Source: Brienomyrus brachyistius (Eukaryota > Chordata > Actinopteri > Osteoglossiformes > Mormyridae). From it: a DNA stretch of 64,000 nt. The stretch's first letter is position 1. Each line of letters opens with the position of its first letter. The translations under genes were made by a program, and so were the position numbers. The notes under the pieces are model-generated. The model was not told the origin of the DNA, ran no database searches, and worked only from the letters and a program-made list of their open reading frames with translations. Positions 55,301-64,000 of this stretch are shown in pieces. The stretch spans positions 38,308,776 to 38,372,775 of the forward strand of contig NC_064536.1 in the NCBI RefSeq assembly GCF_023856365.1, written 5' to 3'.

Positions 55301-58300
55301 TTGCGAAAGGTCAGAGGCTACAGGTTGCGGAATCCTGGTTCCAATGCCCTAAGCCGCATTATTGGACTTTGTACTCCAATGCTGGTGGTGCGGCAAAGGA
55401 GATCAATCACATCCTCGAGGGCAGACCCTGGAGGATCCTGCAGGGTCTACAGAAGCATCCAGTTTGTGAACCACAGATTTGTTGTTGCTATTCTGAAGAT
55501 CTGTCTTAGATCCAGTAGGCTAAGATCCAGTACCTACTAGGAGAATGAGGCTGGACTTGGCAAGGCTCCAAGATCAAGCTGTTCTGATGAGTTTGCATGC
55601 AGTTTGAGGAATTTGCAGACTTGGGTGCGACTGCTGACTGTAATGTGATGTGCGAGACCTTCCCTGGTAAGACTCTGAAGGTTGCTGAGGGTTTTGTTGG
55701 TGTGGCTGGTGTTTTCAGAAGGAGGTATTTCACCAAGAGGAGTCATAGCGCATGATTTGGTGGCAACTCCAGTGTCTACCTGAAAAGGAGGGCTGTGAGG
55801 GCTCTAAGGGCAGATAAGGATGTGTTTGTAAGACAAATTTGTGAGCAGGTGACACATCATTTGTGGTCTAATGACCCACACCCTGTTTACAGAGGGATTG
55901 AAGTATTACATATATCTGAATCTGTTCCTCAGAGACTTGCAGTCAGGGCGGGTGATGGAACGGTCCTTACGGATGACACTGCAGTTGTGACCTGCTGGGC
56001 CGGCTACGTTGAGCAGTTGTTTAAAGCTGACCCTCCAGCTAGGATGTTGGACACCTCTGGGTCTACAGTTCTAAAAGAAGATCCTACAATCAGCTGTGAA
56101 CCACCCAGTCTCACTGAGATTGCATGGGTGGTGAATCAGCTGGGGGTGGGGAAGGCTGCAGGGATCTGTGGTATCTGGGTTGAACTTCTCCAGGCTGGTG
56201 GTAAGGCTGTCCTCCCGGCACTGCAGGCAGTCTTTGCTTCCATTTGGCAGTCAGACATCATCCTAACTGACTGGAAAACGGGACTTATAGTCCCTATCTG
56301 GAAAGGGAAAGGTGATCACCTGGATTGTGGCAACTACAGGCTGATAACACTGCTCTCACTGCCGGGTAAGGTCCTTGCTAGGATTAACAGGATTCGTGAT
56401 CACTTGCTCACCTATCAGTGGCCAAAGCAGTCTAGTTTTACACCTAAGAAGTCTACCATTGGCCGTATCCTTGCACTGAAAGTTCTCATTGAGTGTAAGC
56501 ACGAATATCAACGGAGGTTCTTTGCAGCTTTTGGTTTAGTTTCTTAAGGCGTTCGATTCAGTTGATCGAGTTGTCCTGTGGGACATCCTGAGATTTTGCG
56601 GGATCCCCCTACAGCTTCTGGATGTCATGGCCGGCCTGTACATTGGTACAGTGAATGCTGTACAGAGTGGAGGAAGAACCTCTACATTCTTCCCAGTTGA
56701 TTCTGGGGTTTTCCAGGGATGTGTTCTTGCTCCTACTCTGTTCAATGCTTGCATGGACTGGGCGTTGGGCAGGGATGTGGGGTCCAGTGGTTATGAGGCA
56801 TTTGTTGGTGAAGTAAGATTTACTGCTCTTGACTTTGCTGTGCTGTGATCTTTCCGGAGTCAATGGAAGCTCAGCTTGGGGCTCACCGGAGACTGAGTGA
56901 GGAGTCTGAGTTTCTGGGATTGCAGGTGTCCTGGATAAAGACCAAGATCCAGGCTTTTAATGATTTCTAAGGCACAGCCATCAATTGTGTGTCTGTCTGC
57001 AGGGGAATATCGACCTTGTCGAGAGATTTACCCGCCTCAGCAGCGACATTCATGTCTCTGGTGAATCTTCCTATAAAGTCAGCAGACGGATTAGAAAAGC
57101 ATGTGGGGTCGTGAGGTTGCTGGAAAGGGGCGTGTGGCATTGCCAATATCTCTGCAAGAGGACGGGGGTTCAAGTCTTGAGAGTCCTGGTGCTCCCTGTG
57201 TTGCCCTATGGCTATAAGAGATGGACACTATGCAGTGAGCTGAGACGAAGACTGGACTCCTTCGGTACCGTGTCTCTTCAGAGAATCCTTGGGTACCACT
57301 GATTTGACTTTGTGTCGAATGAGCGATTACTAGAGGAGTCCTGAATGAGGGACATTATCTGCATTGTGAGGAAGTTGTCAGTTACGGCACTACGGACATG
57401 TGGTGCGTTTCCTTGAGGGTGATCCGGGTCACAGGATCCTCAATGCTGTGGACCCAAGCGGCTGGACCAGGCCAAGGGGATGCCCATGCAGCACCTGGCT
57501 GCGGCAGATGGATGGCCATTTCCGGAGGGTGGGACTGGACAGTGTATCTGCCTGGAGGATCGCTGGCCGGGATCCTGGGGAGTTTCGCTGTGTGGTGGGT
57601 GCAGCAACATGCTGCATCAGCGCATACTCCCCAACTTGACCTGACCTGACCTGATCGTGGTGTGGAAAATGTGAATTCAGTTGGTTGTTCTCCCTGCAGG
57701 TGCTGACAGTGTGTCCACAGGTGGATGGGTGACTGTTCGCAGTGGAAGATCTGTCACCATTCCATGTTTCTATGGTGACAGATATAAAACTCATGTGAAA
57801 AAATGGTGCAGAGGGTATAATGTCAGGTCATGTACTCCCATAGTACACACTGACTCTCCACAGGAGGGTAAAGTGTCAATCAGAGATGATCCTGACCAGC
57901 GAGTCTTCACTGTGACCATCAACAATTTGACAACTGGGGACTCTGGTTGGTTCTCATGCTTTGTAAATATCAGTGGAGGTTCAGATGTTCGAGATTGGGT
58001 TTACCTGTCAGTAACTGAAGGTAAGATGCCTGAAGGTAAAATATCTGACCAGACCTATATAAGCATGAATGCAAATGTTCATTTTATGAGTTAAAATGAC
58101 TGTAAAGTATTTATTTGTAAATAAGGATGGAATTAAAATAAATACAAGGAATGAATCAGCCAGTGTTAAACTGCATTTTTGTAAATTAAAGTCCAAATAT
58201 ACATATTTATCGCTTATGTAATAAATAAAATCAGAGAGAAGTAACAGTACCAGTTTAAATGGGCTACATCAGGGGTCCTGCAACTTTCAGGGATAAATTT

Positions 58301-61300
58301 GAAGTTTTCATCCATCCATCCACCCATCCATATCCTGTAACCACTTGTCCTGTTCAGGGTCGCAGGGTATCCAGAGCCTATGAGTGCAAGGCAGGGAACA
58401 ACCCAGGATGGGGCGCCAACCTATCGCAGGGCACGCACACACAGACACACACACACACACACACACACAGACCTGTACTCATATCTTTGTGGGGACCATC
58501 TATTCATATCTATGGCCAAAACCTTATTCCCAACAATGAAAACCTTGATCCCTACCCAGTCCTAGCCTGGACCATAAGTAACCAAACAAAATACACAAGA
58601 AAATGGTCCCCACAACATCAAAATAACTGGTTTTTATTACATTGTGTGGATATTTGGTCCTCACAATGTAATGTTTACCTGAACCCCTTCTCCACACACA
58701 CACCATTGATACCTACGGGCAATTCGGATACTTAACCTGAGCATGTTCTTGGACAGTGGGGGGCCACTAGAGCACCTGGAGGAAACCCCACAATGACACA
58801 GGGGGAGCATGCAAACTCCACAGACACAGAGCCATAGCAGAGAGTCAGACTCTATGTGAGGCAACAGCGCTAAGCACTACACCACCGTGCCTTTAGCAAA
58901 GCAAATTTTAATATTCTTTGTTTAATACTCTGTGTTTAATATTCTGCCTCTTTATTAATTTGTGTATAAATGGTGTATTAGGGAGAGAGAGTTAATCAGC
59001 CTGGTAATTTTCATACTGTTTCTGCAGGTGTGTCCACGGTCAAATGGATGCGTGTACAAAGAGGAGGATCTATCACCATCCCATGTTTCTATGATGACAG
59101 ATATAAACCTCATGTGAAATACTGGTGCAGAGGGTATAATGTAAGTTCATGTACTCCCATAGTACACACTGACTCTACACAGGAGGGTAAAGTGTCAATC
59201 AGAGATGATCCTGACCAGCAAGTCTTCACTGTGACCATCAACAATTTGACAACTGGGGACTCTGATCGGTACTGGTGTGGTGTGGAAATCAGTGGAGCCT
59301 CAGATGTTGGAGATCGGGTTAACCTGTCAGTCACTGATGGTAAGATGTCTGTACTGCAGACTGTAGCCAATGAGATGCACAGTATGTAACAGGTCATTGA
59401 GTCAAAAAGGAAGGACATTAACACAAATATTGTTTCCTGTAAAAGGAAAAGATACTTTAATATTGTAAAAATCTGCATTTTATTTTCACTCAATGTGATA
59501 AACGAGATTTGAAAGAAGTAACAGTGTCAGTTTAAATGGGCAACTTCACAGAGTTAAATATGATAAGTAATTTATGGCTTTTTGGAAAAACATTTGCATA
59601 TGCATGTTTAATGAGCTGATTTTCATAATATTTCATTGTGGTGTAAATATTTCAGTGTTTTATCTGTTCCTAATCTGTGTGTTCAGCTCCTTCGGGGCTG
59701 TCAGTGGACAAACAGGAGGTGACCGGTGTGGATGGAGACAGTGTCAGTGTTCAGTGTTACTATGGAAACAACAAAAGACATAGGATGTGGTGTAAGATTG
59801 GGGGCTCCTGTGCATCAGAGAGATCAGTGAGTTTGGATGGGAGGCCTGTCCTGATCAGGGATGACACAGAAAATAAAACCTTCATTGTGACAATGAGGGG
59901 ACTGGAGAGGAAGGACACTGGCTGGTATTGGTGTGCTGCTGGATATCTGCAGATTCCAGTTCATATTACTATCAAACGTAAGTAATTAATTTAAATCTGT
60001 TTGTGGATCATTTATACTTGAATATAAAAAGATAAATACTAATTAACCCAGCAGTTTCACTCATGAAGGGGGTTTGTGCTTCTTTGTGGGGATAATCCCC
60101 TATTTATCAGCTGTTGTGAAACAGGGTTATTTATTGGGATTATTGTTTAAATGATAGTGGCACGGTGGTCCAGTAGGCGGCGCTGTTGCTTCACACCTCC
60201 ATGTTTAGGGGTTTGAATCTGGCTTCTGCTCTGTCTGTGTGGAGCTTGCATGTTCTCCACATGCTGTGGGGGTTTCCTCCAACAATCCAAAAACACGTAG
60301 TCAGGCTAATTGATGTCTCTAATATAGAGTGTGTGTCTTCTAGTTCATGATCAATATGTAACATGAAAAAATCACACCATTTTGCCGCAAACATACAGCC
60401 AGCCCTTTGTTATGTATACAAATCCATGTAGTTTGCATTTTTTTTTGTGGGAATGAATTGTTACTAAAGGTGTGCTGACTGACTGATTTTTCATTGTAGC
60501 AAAGGTCAGTGTTACAGTTGTACTCTGTAATATCTGTCCCAGTGCTGCATCCATCCATTGTCTGAAACTACTTGTCTAAGTCAGGGTCCCTATGGGCGCA
60601 AGGCAGGGAACGTCCCATGACAGGGTGCCAACCCATTGCAGGACACACTCACACTCCATTCCCTCACACAAGCACACCTACCGGCAATTTAACAACTCCA
60701 ATTAGCCTCAGCATGTTTTTGGACTGTGGGGGGAAATCAGAGTCCCTGGAGGAAACCCCACAATGACACGGGGGGAGCATGCAAACTCCATACACACGGA
60801 ACTCTGGCAGAGACTTGAGTACATGTGCCTGAGGTACTGTATGAGGTGACATTGCAGACCACTGCACCACTGTGCCACCCTGATACAATAAATACATTAA
60901 AATATGTTAATAAAATCATTTATCTCACCTGTTCACTATCCGTGCCCTCGGATGTGAACACTTTGGTCATGACACTAATTCATTGTTCTCCATCTAATCA
61001 TTTTCTCTGTAGAATATCTTTCATAATTTATATTTCAGTTTCAAGACTGACCTTTTCTTAGTCTTTATTGACTAACAGAACATTCCTTTTTATTAACTAT
61101 CCTTTCTCCTGTTTCCACTGCTCTCCTTTTCTCTGCACATGATGAAGAAGGAGGGGATAATGAAAAACTGAGGTAAGCATTCAGCAGCATTTACAGTAGT
61201 GTGGGGGTCCAGCTAGCAGCATTTACCTGATCACACAGTAATGAGATACTGTCATTTTAATTATAAGAGAAAAAGATATTATTTTTTATTTTATTTTCTT

Positions 61301-61919
61301 AATAATAAACTTGAGATCCCATCCCATCCAGGGTGAGCCCTTGCCTTGTGCCCTATGCTGCTGGGGAACAACTGCAGGCCTCTTTTTACAAAATAGTGTA
61401 ACATGTTGTGTGATAATCTCTAGCTATTTTCATGCTCTTTGTTAATGTCTCCTGTTCCTCACATGTATCCTGTGTAATAGAACAGATGTGGCTGTACCGT
61501 GTTTCTATAAAGCATGTAAGACTTTACTGTTCACATCCACCCTCTTATTCAGCTCTTTGGTCCAGCTGACTCTGTATGTAGGACTGAGCTGATCGGTGCT
61601 GCTGTTGATTATCAAGGTGGTTTTAATTCAGTCAGAATAGATTCACTGTTTTGTTCTTCAGGTTTAAATGTGATACGTGTGACTGACAGACACACTGGTG
61701 AATTATATGTCTGACAGGTGGGAGCAGGTTCTGGATGCTGTACTGAAAGCTGGGACTGGTGTGTTTTATCTGATTTGCACCATCATCGCCATTCAGCTGC
61801 ACTGGACCTCCTGTAAAAAGAGGGAACCAATCAGAGAGAAGCAGAAGGTCTCCCTGAATCAGAGGAAGCTGGCAGAGGAGATGACCTTCATAGAGCAGAA
61901 TGAGTCAGAGGAGCTGTAA
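52349..61919 (+). CDS. CD300/CMRF35-like receptor without ITIM, six exons, intact (gene 3)
   Basis: Exon model: 52349-52394, 57700-58020, 59028-59339, 59687-59977, 61148-61172, 61718-61919. The sum is 1,197 nt, giving 398 residues and a stop, with AG/GT borders and consistent phases. The product has a signal peptide, three V-type Ig domains (each with the extra family cysteine pair), the GGDNEKLR linker, a membrane segment (AGTGVFYLICTIIAIQLHW) and a charged tail of about 36 residues with no tyrosine. It should be a surface receptor of leukocytes like CD300/pIgR relatives. The lack of any ITIM contrasts with gene 2. There is a Lys at the edge of the membrane segment (AVLKAG) that might contact an adaptor, but this is weak. 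Intron 1 carries a LINE and a nested repeat stack. Confidence 0.82.
52967..53199 (-). mobile_element. gypsy-type solo LTR, antisense
   Basis: It begins TGTTGCGTCGGGGC and ends GGTCATGACA. It holds AAGGGGGCGTGGCATAC, the antisense of the GCCACGCCCC block shared with 24,895 and 38,800. Confidence 0.7.
53234..53600 (+). repeat. SINE-like repeat, full length
   Basis: It begins GGGGCGGCATGGTGGTGCAG and ends with GGAAAATGGATGGATGGATG. It is the best sense-strand copy in the window and can serve as a reference for the family. Confidence 0.88.
53924..54175. other. intron 1 of gene 3, shared with gene 2
   Basis: Alignable with 16,060-16,360. No exon is seen. Confidence 0.4.
54180..54450 (+). repeat. 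SINE-like repeat, old copy
   Basis: CAGTCCAAAGACACGTGGTTC and CATCCTGTCCTGGGTGTTCC match 16,625-16,905 in gene 2, so the insertion is ancestral. Confidence 0.65.
54990..55510 (+). pseudogene. LINE endonuclease remnant
   Basis: The frame holds LVMGDFIVNTGTDREGFEDC, in which GDF(N) and the DR residue fit an APE-type endonuclease, then ENHxxxS-like loss, GPHGSGEW and YSNAGGAAKEINHIL, with the final DH/NH motif. A stop precedes it at 55,171. Confidence 0.7.
55795..57300 (+). pseudogene. LINE reverse transcriptase remnant
   Basis: A 250-codon frame gives GKAAGICGIWVELLQAGGK, DWKTGLIVPIWKGKGDHLD and CGNYRLITLLSLPGK (RT motifs 0-2). After a break near 56,545, FPVDSGVFQGCVLAPTLFNA (motif with QGC) follows in another frame. 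The catalytic F/YADD site near 56,830 is lost. The C-terminal part has VLRVLVLPVLPYGYKRW and SLQRILGYH. Confidence 0.85.
57700..58020 (+). CDS. gene 3 exon 2, Ig V domain 1
   Basis: 107 codons, phase 1-1: VSTGGWVTVRSGRSVTIPC, KKWCRGYNVRSC, VSIRDDPDQRVFTVTINN, DSGWFSCFVN. It shares the WxSC (not YWC) form with domain 1 of gene 2, so the two are direct counterparts. Confidence 0.87.
58308..58900. repeat. intron repeats: SINE-like debris, CA microsatellite, GGGGACC-type repeat
   Basis: The order is CATCCATC, the 3' part of the SINE-like family, a CA tract (58,437-58,470), TTTGTGGGGACCATC to CACAATGTAATGTTTACC, and more SINE-like debris. It is the same order as 18,165-18,780. Confidence 0.6.
59028..59339 (+). 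CDS. gene 3 exon 3, Ig V domain 2
   Basis: 104 codons, phase 1-1: VSTVKWMRVQRGGSITIPC, YWCRGYNVSSC, VSIRDDPDQQVFTVTINN, DSDRYWCGVEISG. It is intact where gene 2 has lost 4 bp. Confidence 0.88.
59687..59977 (+). CDS. gene 3 exon 4, Ig V domain 3
   Basis: 97 codons, phase 1-1: GLSVDKQEVTGVDGDSVSVQ, MWCKIGGSC, PVLIRDDTENKTFIVTM, DTGWYWCAAGYLQ. All four cysteines are kept. Confidence 0.88.
59990..60540. other. intron 4 of gene 3, SINE-like debris
   Basis: GCACGGTGGTCCAGTAGGCG near 60,160 begins the same old repeat as 19,994. No exon is seen. Confidence 0.5.
60545..60888 (-). repeat. SINE-like repeat, older antisense copy
   Basis: Orthologous to the insertion at 23,000-23,335 in gene 2. Confidence 0.7.
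61148..61172 (+). CDS. gene 3 exon 5, short linker exon
   Basis: 25 nt, phase 1 to phase 2, encoding GGDNEKLR, GTAAGC donor. An alternative AAG acceptor 3 bp later would keep the frame. Confidence 0.65.
61478..61600 (+). pseudogene. dead copy of the gene-2 transmembrane exon in gene 3 intron 5
   Basis: The DNA aligns with 24,084-24,247 (TDVAVPCFYKACKTLLF) but has GAGCTGATCGG, giving a TGA inside the membrane segment. The AATAG acceptor is still present. If it were spliced in, it would truncate the protein before the membrane and yield a secreted form. Confidence 0.7.
61718..61919 (+). CDS. gene 3 exon 6, transmembrane and tail
   Basis: After CAG the exon continues phase 2 with WEQVLDAVLKAGTGVFYLIC and TIIAIQLHWTSCKKREPIRE, then a charged tail ending NESEEL and TAA. 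The gene 1 remnant has the same exon. No counterpart is visible downstream of gene 2's exon 6. Confidence 0.8.
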
Positions 61920-62177
61920 AGTAAACGGTTATGCTAACTGCAGTGAGGCCTCTCTCAATCGGCCCTGCTCAGTCTGTACAGTCATAGCATGAGAGTCAGT
62001 TAAACACAGAGAGGTTGATCTGCATTGTTGGATTATCTCTTCTGAGAACCTGAACAAACACGTATTGGCCACTTATTCACAAGTGCTTTGCTACCACCTG
62101 CTGGTTAATGTTTCATAATAGTTATCTAGTGAAGGTAAGACTGGATTTTATTAAATTGTCTCTTAATACTGAAAAAA
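61920..62177 (+). other. 3' flank of gene 3
   Basis: Matches 3,763-4,020. No AATAAA stands at the position used in gene 1 (AAGTAAAC here), so the polyadenylation site is further on. Confidence 0.45.
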
Positions 62178-62715
62178 TATGGTACTATGCAAAAGTCTTG
62201 GGCCATCAAAGAAAATGTTTAATGCTATTTATCTGGGTTGTGCATATTTGCTCGGAACAAAAACACAATTATCATAAAAATATATGCAAATTAAAAGTAA
62301 CACAATAAAAACTAACAAGAATTTCTTCTTTTCTCCAAAAAGTTACTGATGCCTTCGTGGATCGCTAGATGATGCACGCTTTGGTTTCTAAACCTCTCCT
62401 CAGGGGCACTTCAGCCATTCCATGTATTTGTTAAATTTCACCACCAGCTCAATTAATTAATTTAATTATTAAACAAATGTTAATGATGTATTGATTAGCC
62501 ATAGGAGGTGTGTTAATGGTCAAGTCAAAAATATATGGGTCTATTGGATGGTTGGTGAAAAATACTGTGGTGACTTTAGAAGAGATTTTGAAATGACTGG
62601 GCTGCCACACTTTGACGGACAAAATATTATAATTCTAGAAGAAGACGAAGATCATTTGAACATCATTTTCTTTGACAGCCCAAGACTTTTGCACAGTTTT
62701 GTGTATGTCTTTTAT
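62178..62715. mobile_element. Tc1/mariner-type MITE, copy 2
   Basis: Left end AAAAGTCTTGGGCCATCAAA near 62,191 and right partner TTTGACAGCCCAAGACTTTT near 62,672. The counterpart of 4,022-4,545. Confidence 0.6.
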
Positions 62716-62832
62716 ACTGGTCATTATTTGCTTTAATACATGATTAGTAAATTGCTACTTTACAAAACATTTAGTATTTTTCTGAAATTGGTAAATATTA
62801 AAAACGAATTTCACAAACTTAAATGGTTTGGC

Positions 62833-62958
62833 TGAGATGGGCTGGCCCCCCATCCAGGGTTGTTCCCGTGCCCATTGCTTCCGGGATAGGCTCCGGACCC
62901 CCCGCGACCAAGTAGGATAAGCGTTTTGGAAAATGGATGGATGGATGGATGGATAAAT
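62833..62958 (+). repeat. SINE-like repeat, 3' part with ATGG tail
   Basis: GATGGGCTGGCCCCCCATCC to AAATGGATGGATGGATGG. It is absent from the matching point in the first copy (about 4,660), so it inserted after the duplication. The TTAAATGGTTTGG word appears on both sides and may be the target duplication. Confidence 0.8.
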
Positions 62959-63024
62959 GGTTTGGGGTTTTTAGGTCTCGCCTCCTCGTCAGAGCCCACC
63001 AATCAGGGACTCTTTTAGAGAGTG

Positions 63025-64000
63025 ATGTAATCAGGACCACCCACTTTTCAATCTGCTGTACAAATACACCAGCTTGTGTCTGCTAACAACAGCCTGTACA
63101 TGTCAGATAAGGAGGAAACAGTATCACATACATATTGGCTGACATCAAATGAAAATGTAATACACGAAATCAGGGCCGCCCACTTATCACTCTGCGTAAA
63201 ATCACACCAGCTTGTCTCAGCTGACAGCAGCCTCACATATCAGCTAAGGAGGAAGACGGCATATCAAAAGTAAAAAGAAAGACAACATCAAATGAAAATA
63301 TCCCTGTGTGATCTATTGGTTTCTGCTTTCACTCCCATTAAGTGACAGTAAGTCTAGTTGCTGTCCGTGGTGCTGAAAACCTGGATCAGTAAATTCCAAA
63401 TGAAACTTCTTTACCCGATTTAACTGTAACTCACTTATTTTGTTGGCAATGATGCTCTGTTGAGTCTAGAAAGGCGCAAAGATGGTTACAGATAATTTAA
63501 TTTAAGTAGTTTTACTTAAAAACCAAAAAGATTTGAACAATCAGTTCAACTTTGGACTATAGTGCTTCACAAAAGTAAAATCCATCCAGTTAAATCTCTT
63601 TACCCCCAAGTCAAGAAGGAATCAAATGCAGAAGCACATTGTGGGAGATACAAGGTGCAGACACATTAAAAGCACTTTTTTGTGTGAACATTATAAAACA
63701 GATTGATACACATTAAGCAGTTTGTAACTTTACATCCAGACGTACATCAGTCAGAAAAAGCAGGCGATGACCAGCCCATCCAGCAGCTTCATCTCTGATT
63801 GTACAGAATCCCTTGTCAGGGTAACTTCTGAAGTCTTGACTAAAGTAATTTCCAGCTTTGCCTTCAGCTTCATCGGTTAGATTAAATTAGGAACTAAACT
63901 AAACTAGGAGGGAAATACAGTCAAGCTACTTAAGTAGCTGAATTTTGTGTATCCACTAGAGGGCAGCCACACATAGATTCCCTTATAAATGGTTCTGATG
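63025..64000 (+). repeat. terminal duplicon, copy of 4,725-5,720
   Basis: It runs to the window edge with few differences from the first copy and no coding content. The duplication probably continues beyond the window. Confidence 0.75.

Larger units (their letters stand above)
54695..57655 (+). mobile_element. RTE-type LINE, near full length, decayed
   Basis: It is inserted in intron 1 of gene 3. Gene 2 shows the empty site (17,255-17,310). The order is an APE endonuclease (about 54,990-55,510), a reverse transcriptase (55,795-56,970) and a C-terminal region (57,000-57,620). It ends in a TGACC pentamer run (57,637-57,655). Several frameshifts and stops make it inactive. Confidence 0.85.

Overview
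The window is nuclear DNA from a fish, almost certainly a teleost. It has short exons with GT/AG introns. It carries fish-type transposons of many kinds: Tc1, piggyBac, L2, RTE-type and Rex3-like LINEs, Ty3/gypsy, pogo-type MITEs, and SINE-like repeats with ATGG tails. It also holds a local cluster of immunoglobulin-superfamily receptor genes of the CD300 / CMRF35-like / pIgR-like type. Nothing looks bacterial or plasmid-borne. I cannot name the species from sequence alone.

The genes. Three related gene copies lie on the + strand. (1) A decayed 3' end at about 2.7-3.8 kb, whose last exon is split by a SINE-like insert. (2) A receptor gene at 15,198-33,233 with a signal peptide, three V-type Ig exons, a transmembrane exon, and short cytoplasmic exons with two ITIM-like tyrosine motifs (VTYSSI and VIYSSV). 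Every splice phase fits, but the second Ig exon has a 4-bp deletion. Skipping that exon restores a 368-codon frame. (3) A receptor gene at 52,349-61,919 with a signal peptide, three V-type Ig exons and a different transmembrane/tail exon with no tyrosine motif. Its six exons sum to 1,197 nt, an uninterrupted 399 codons. Genes 2 and 3 therefore look like a paired set, one inhibitory and one not, with similar ectodomains and different C-terminal modules. Three more first-exon relics (about 6.65, 7.93 and 35.94 kb) show that the cluster grew by repeated duplication and loss.

Layout. 0-6 kb: 3' remains of gene 1 and its flank, duplicated at 60.4-64 kb. 6-9.4 kb: a duplicon with dead first exons, repeated at 34.7-37.35 kb. 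10.16-13.93 kb: a piggyBac unit built as an inverted duplicate around an L2 LINE, with TTAA at both ends. 15.2-33.2 kb: gene 2, its introns loaded with repeats, a nested gypsy element (24.9-29.2 kb) and a 60-bp minisatellite (31.7-32.85 kb). 33.7-38.8 kb: LINE debris and the duplicon copy. 38.8-44.85 kb: a solo LTR, then a palindrome of about 5.7 kb whose near-identical arms each carry the last exon of a PHD-finger protein, with a Tc1 element exactly at the centre. 44.9-51 kb: mostly non-coding, with repeats, an endogenous-retrovirus-like integrase remnant and a second minisatellite. 52.2-62 kb: gene 3, with a nested MITE/LTR/SINE stack and an RTE-type LINE in its first intron.

The most unusual item is the 39.1-44.85 kb palindrome. 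It may be an unrecognised fold-back transposon family, or an ordinary element that was inverted-duplicated through the Tc1 inverted repeats.
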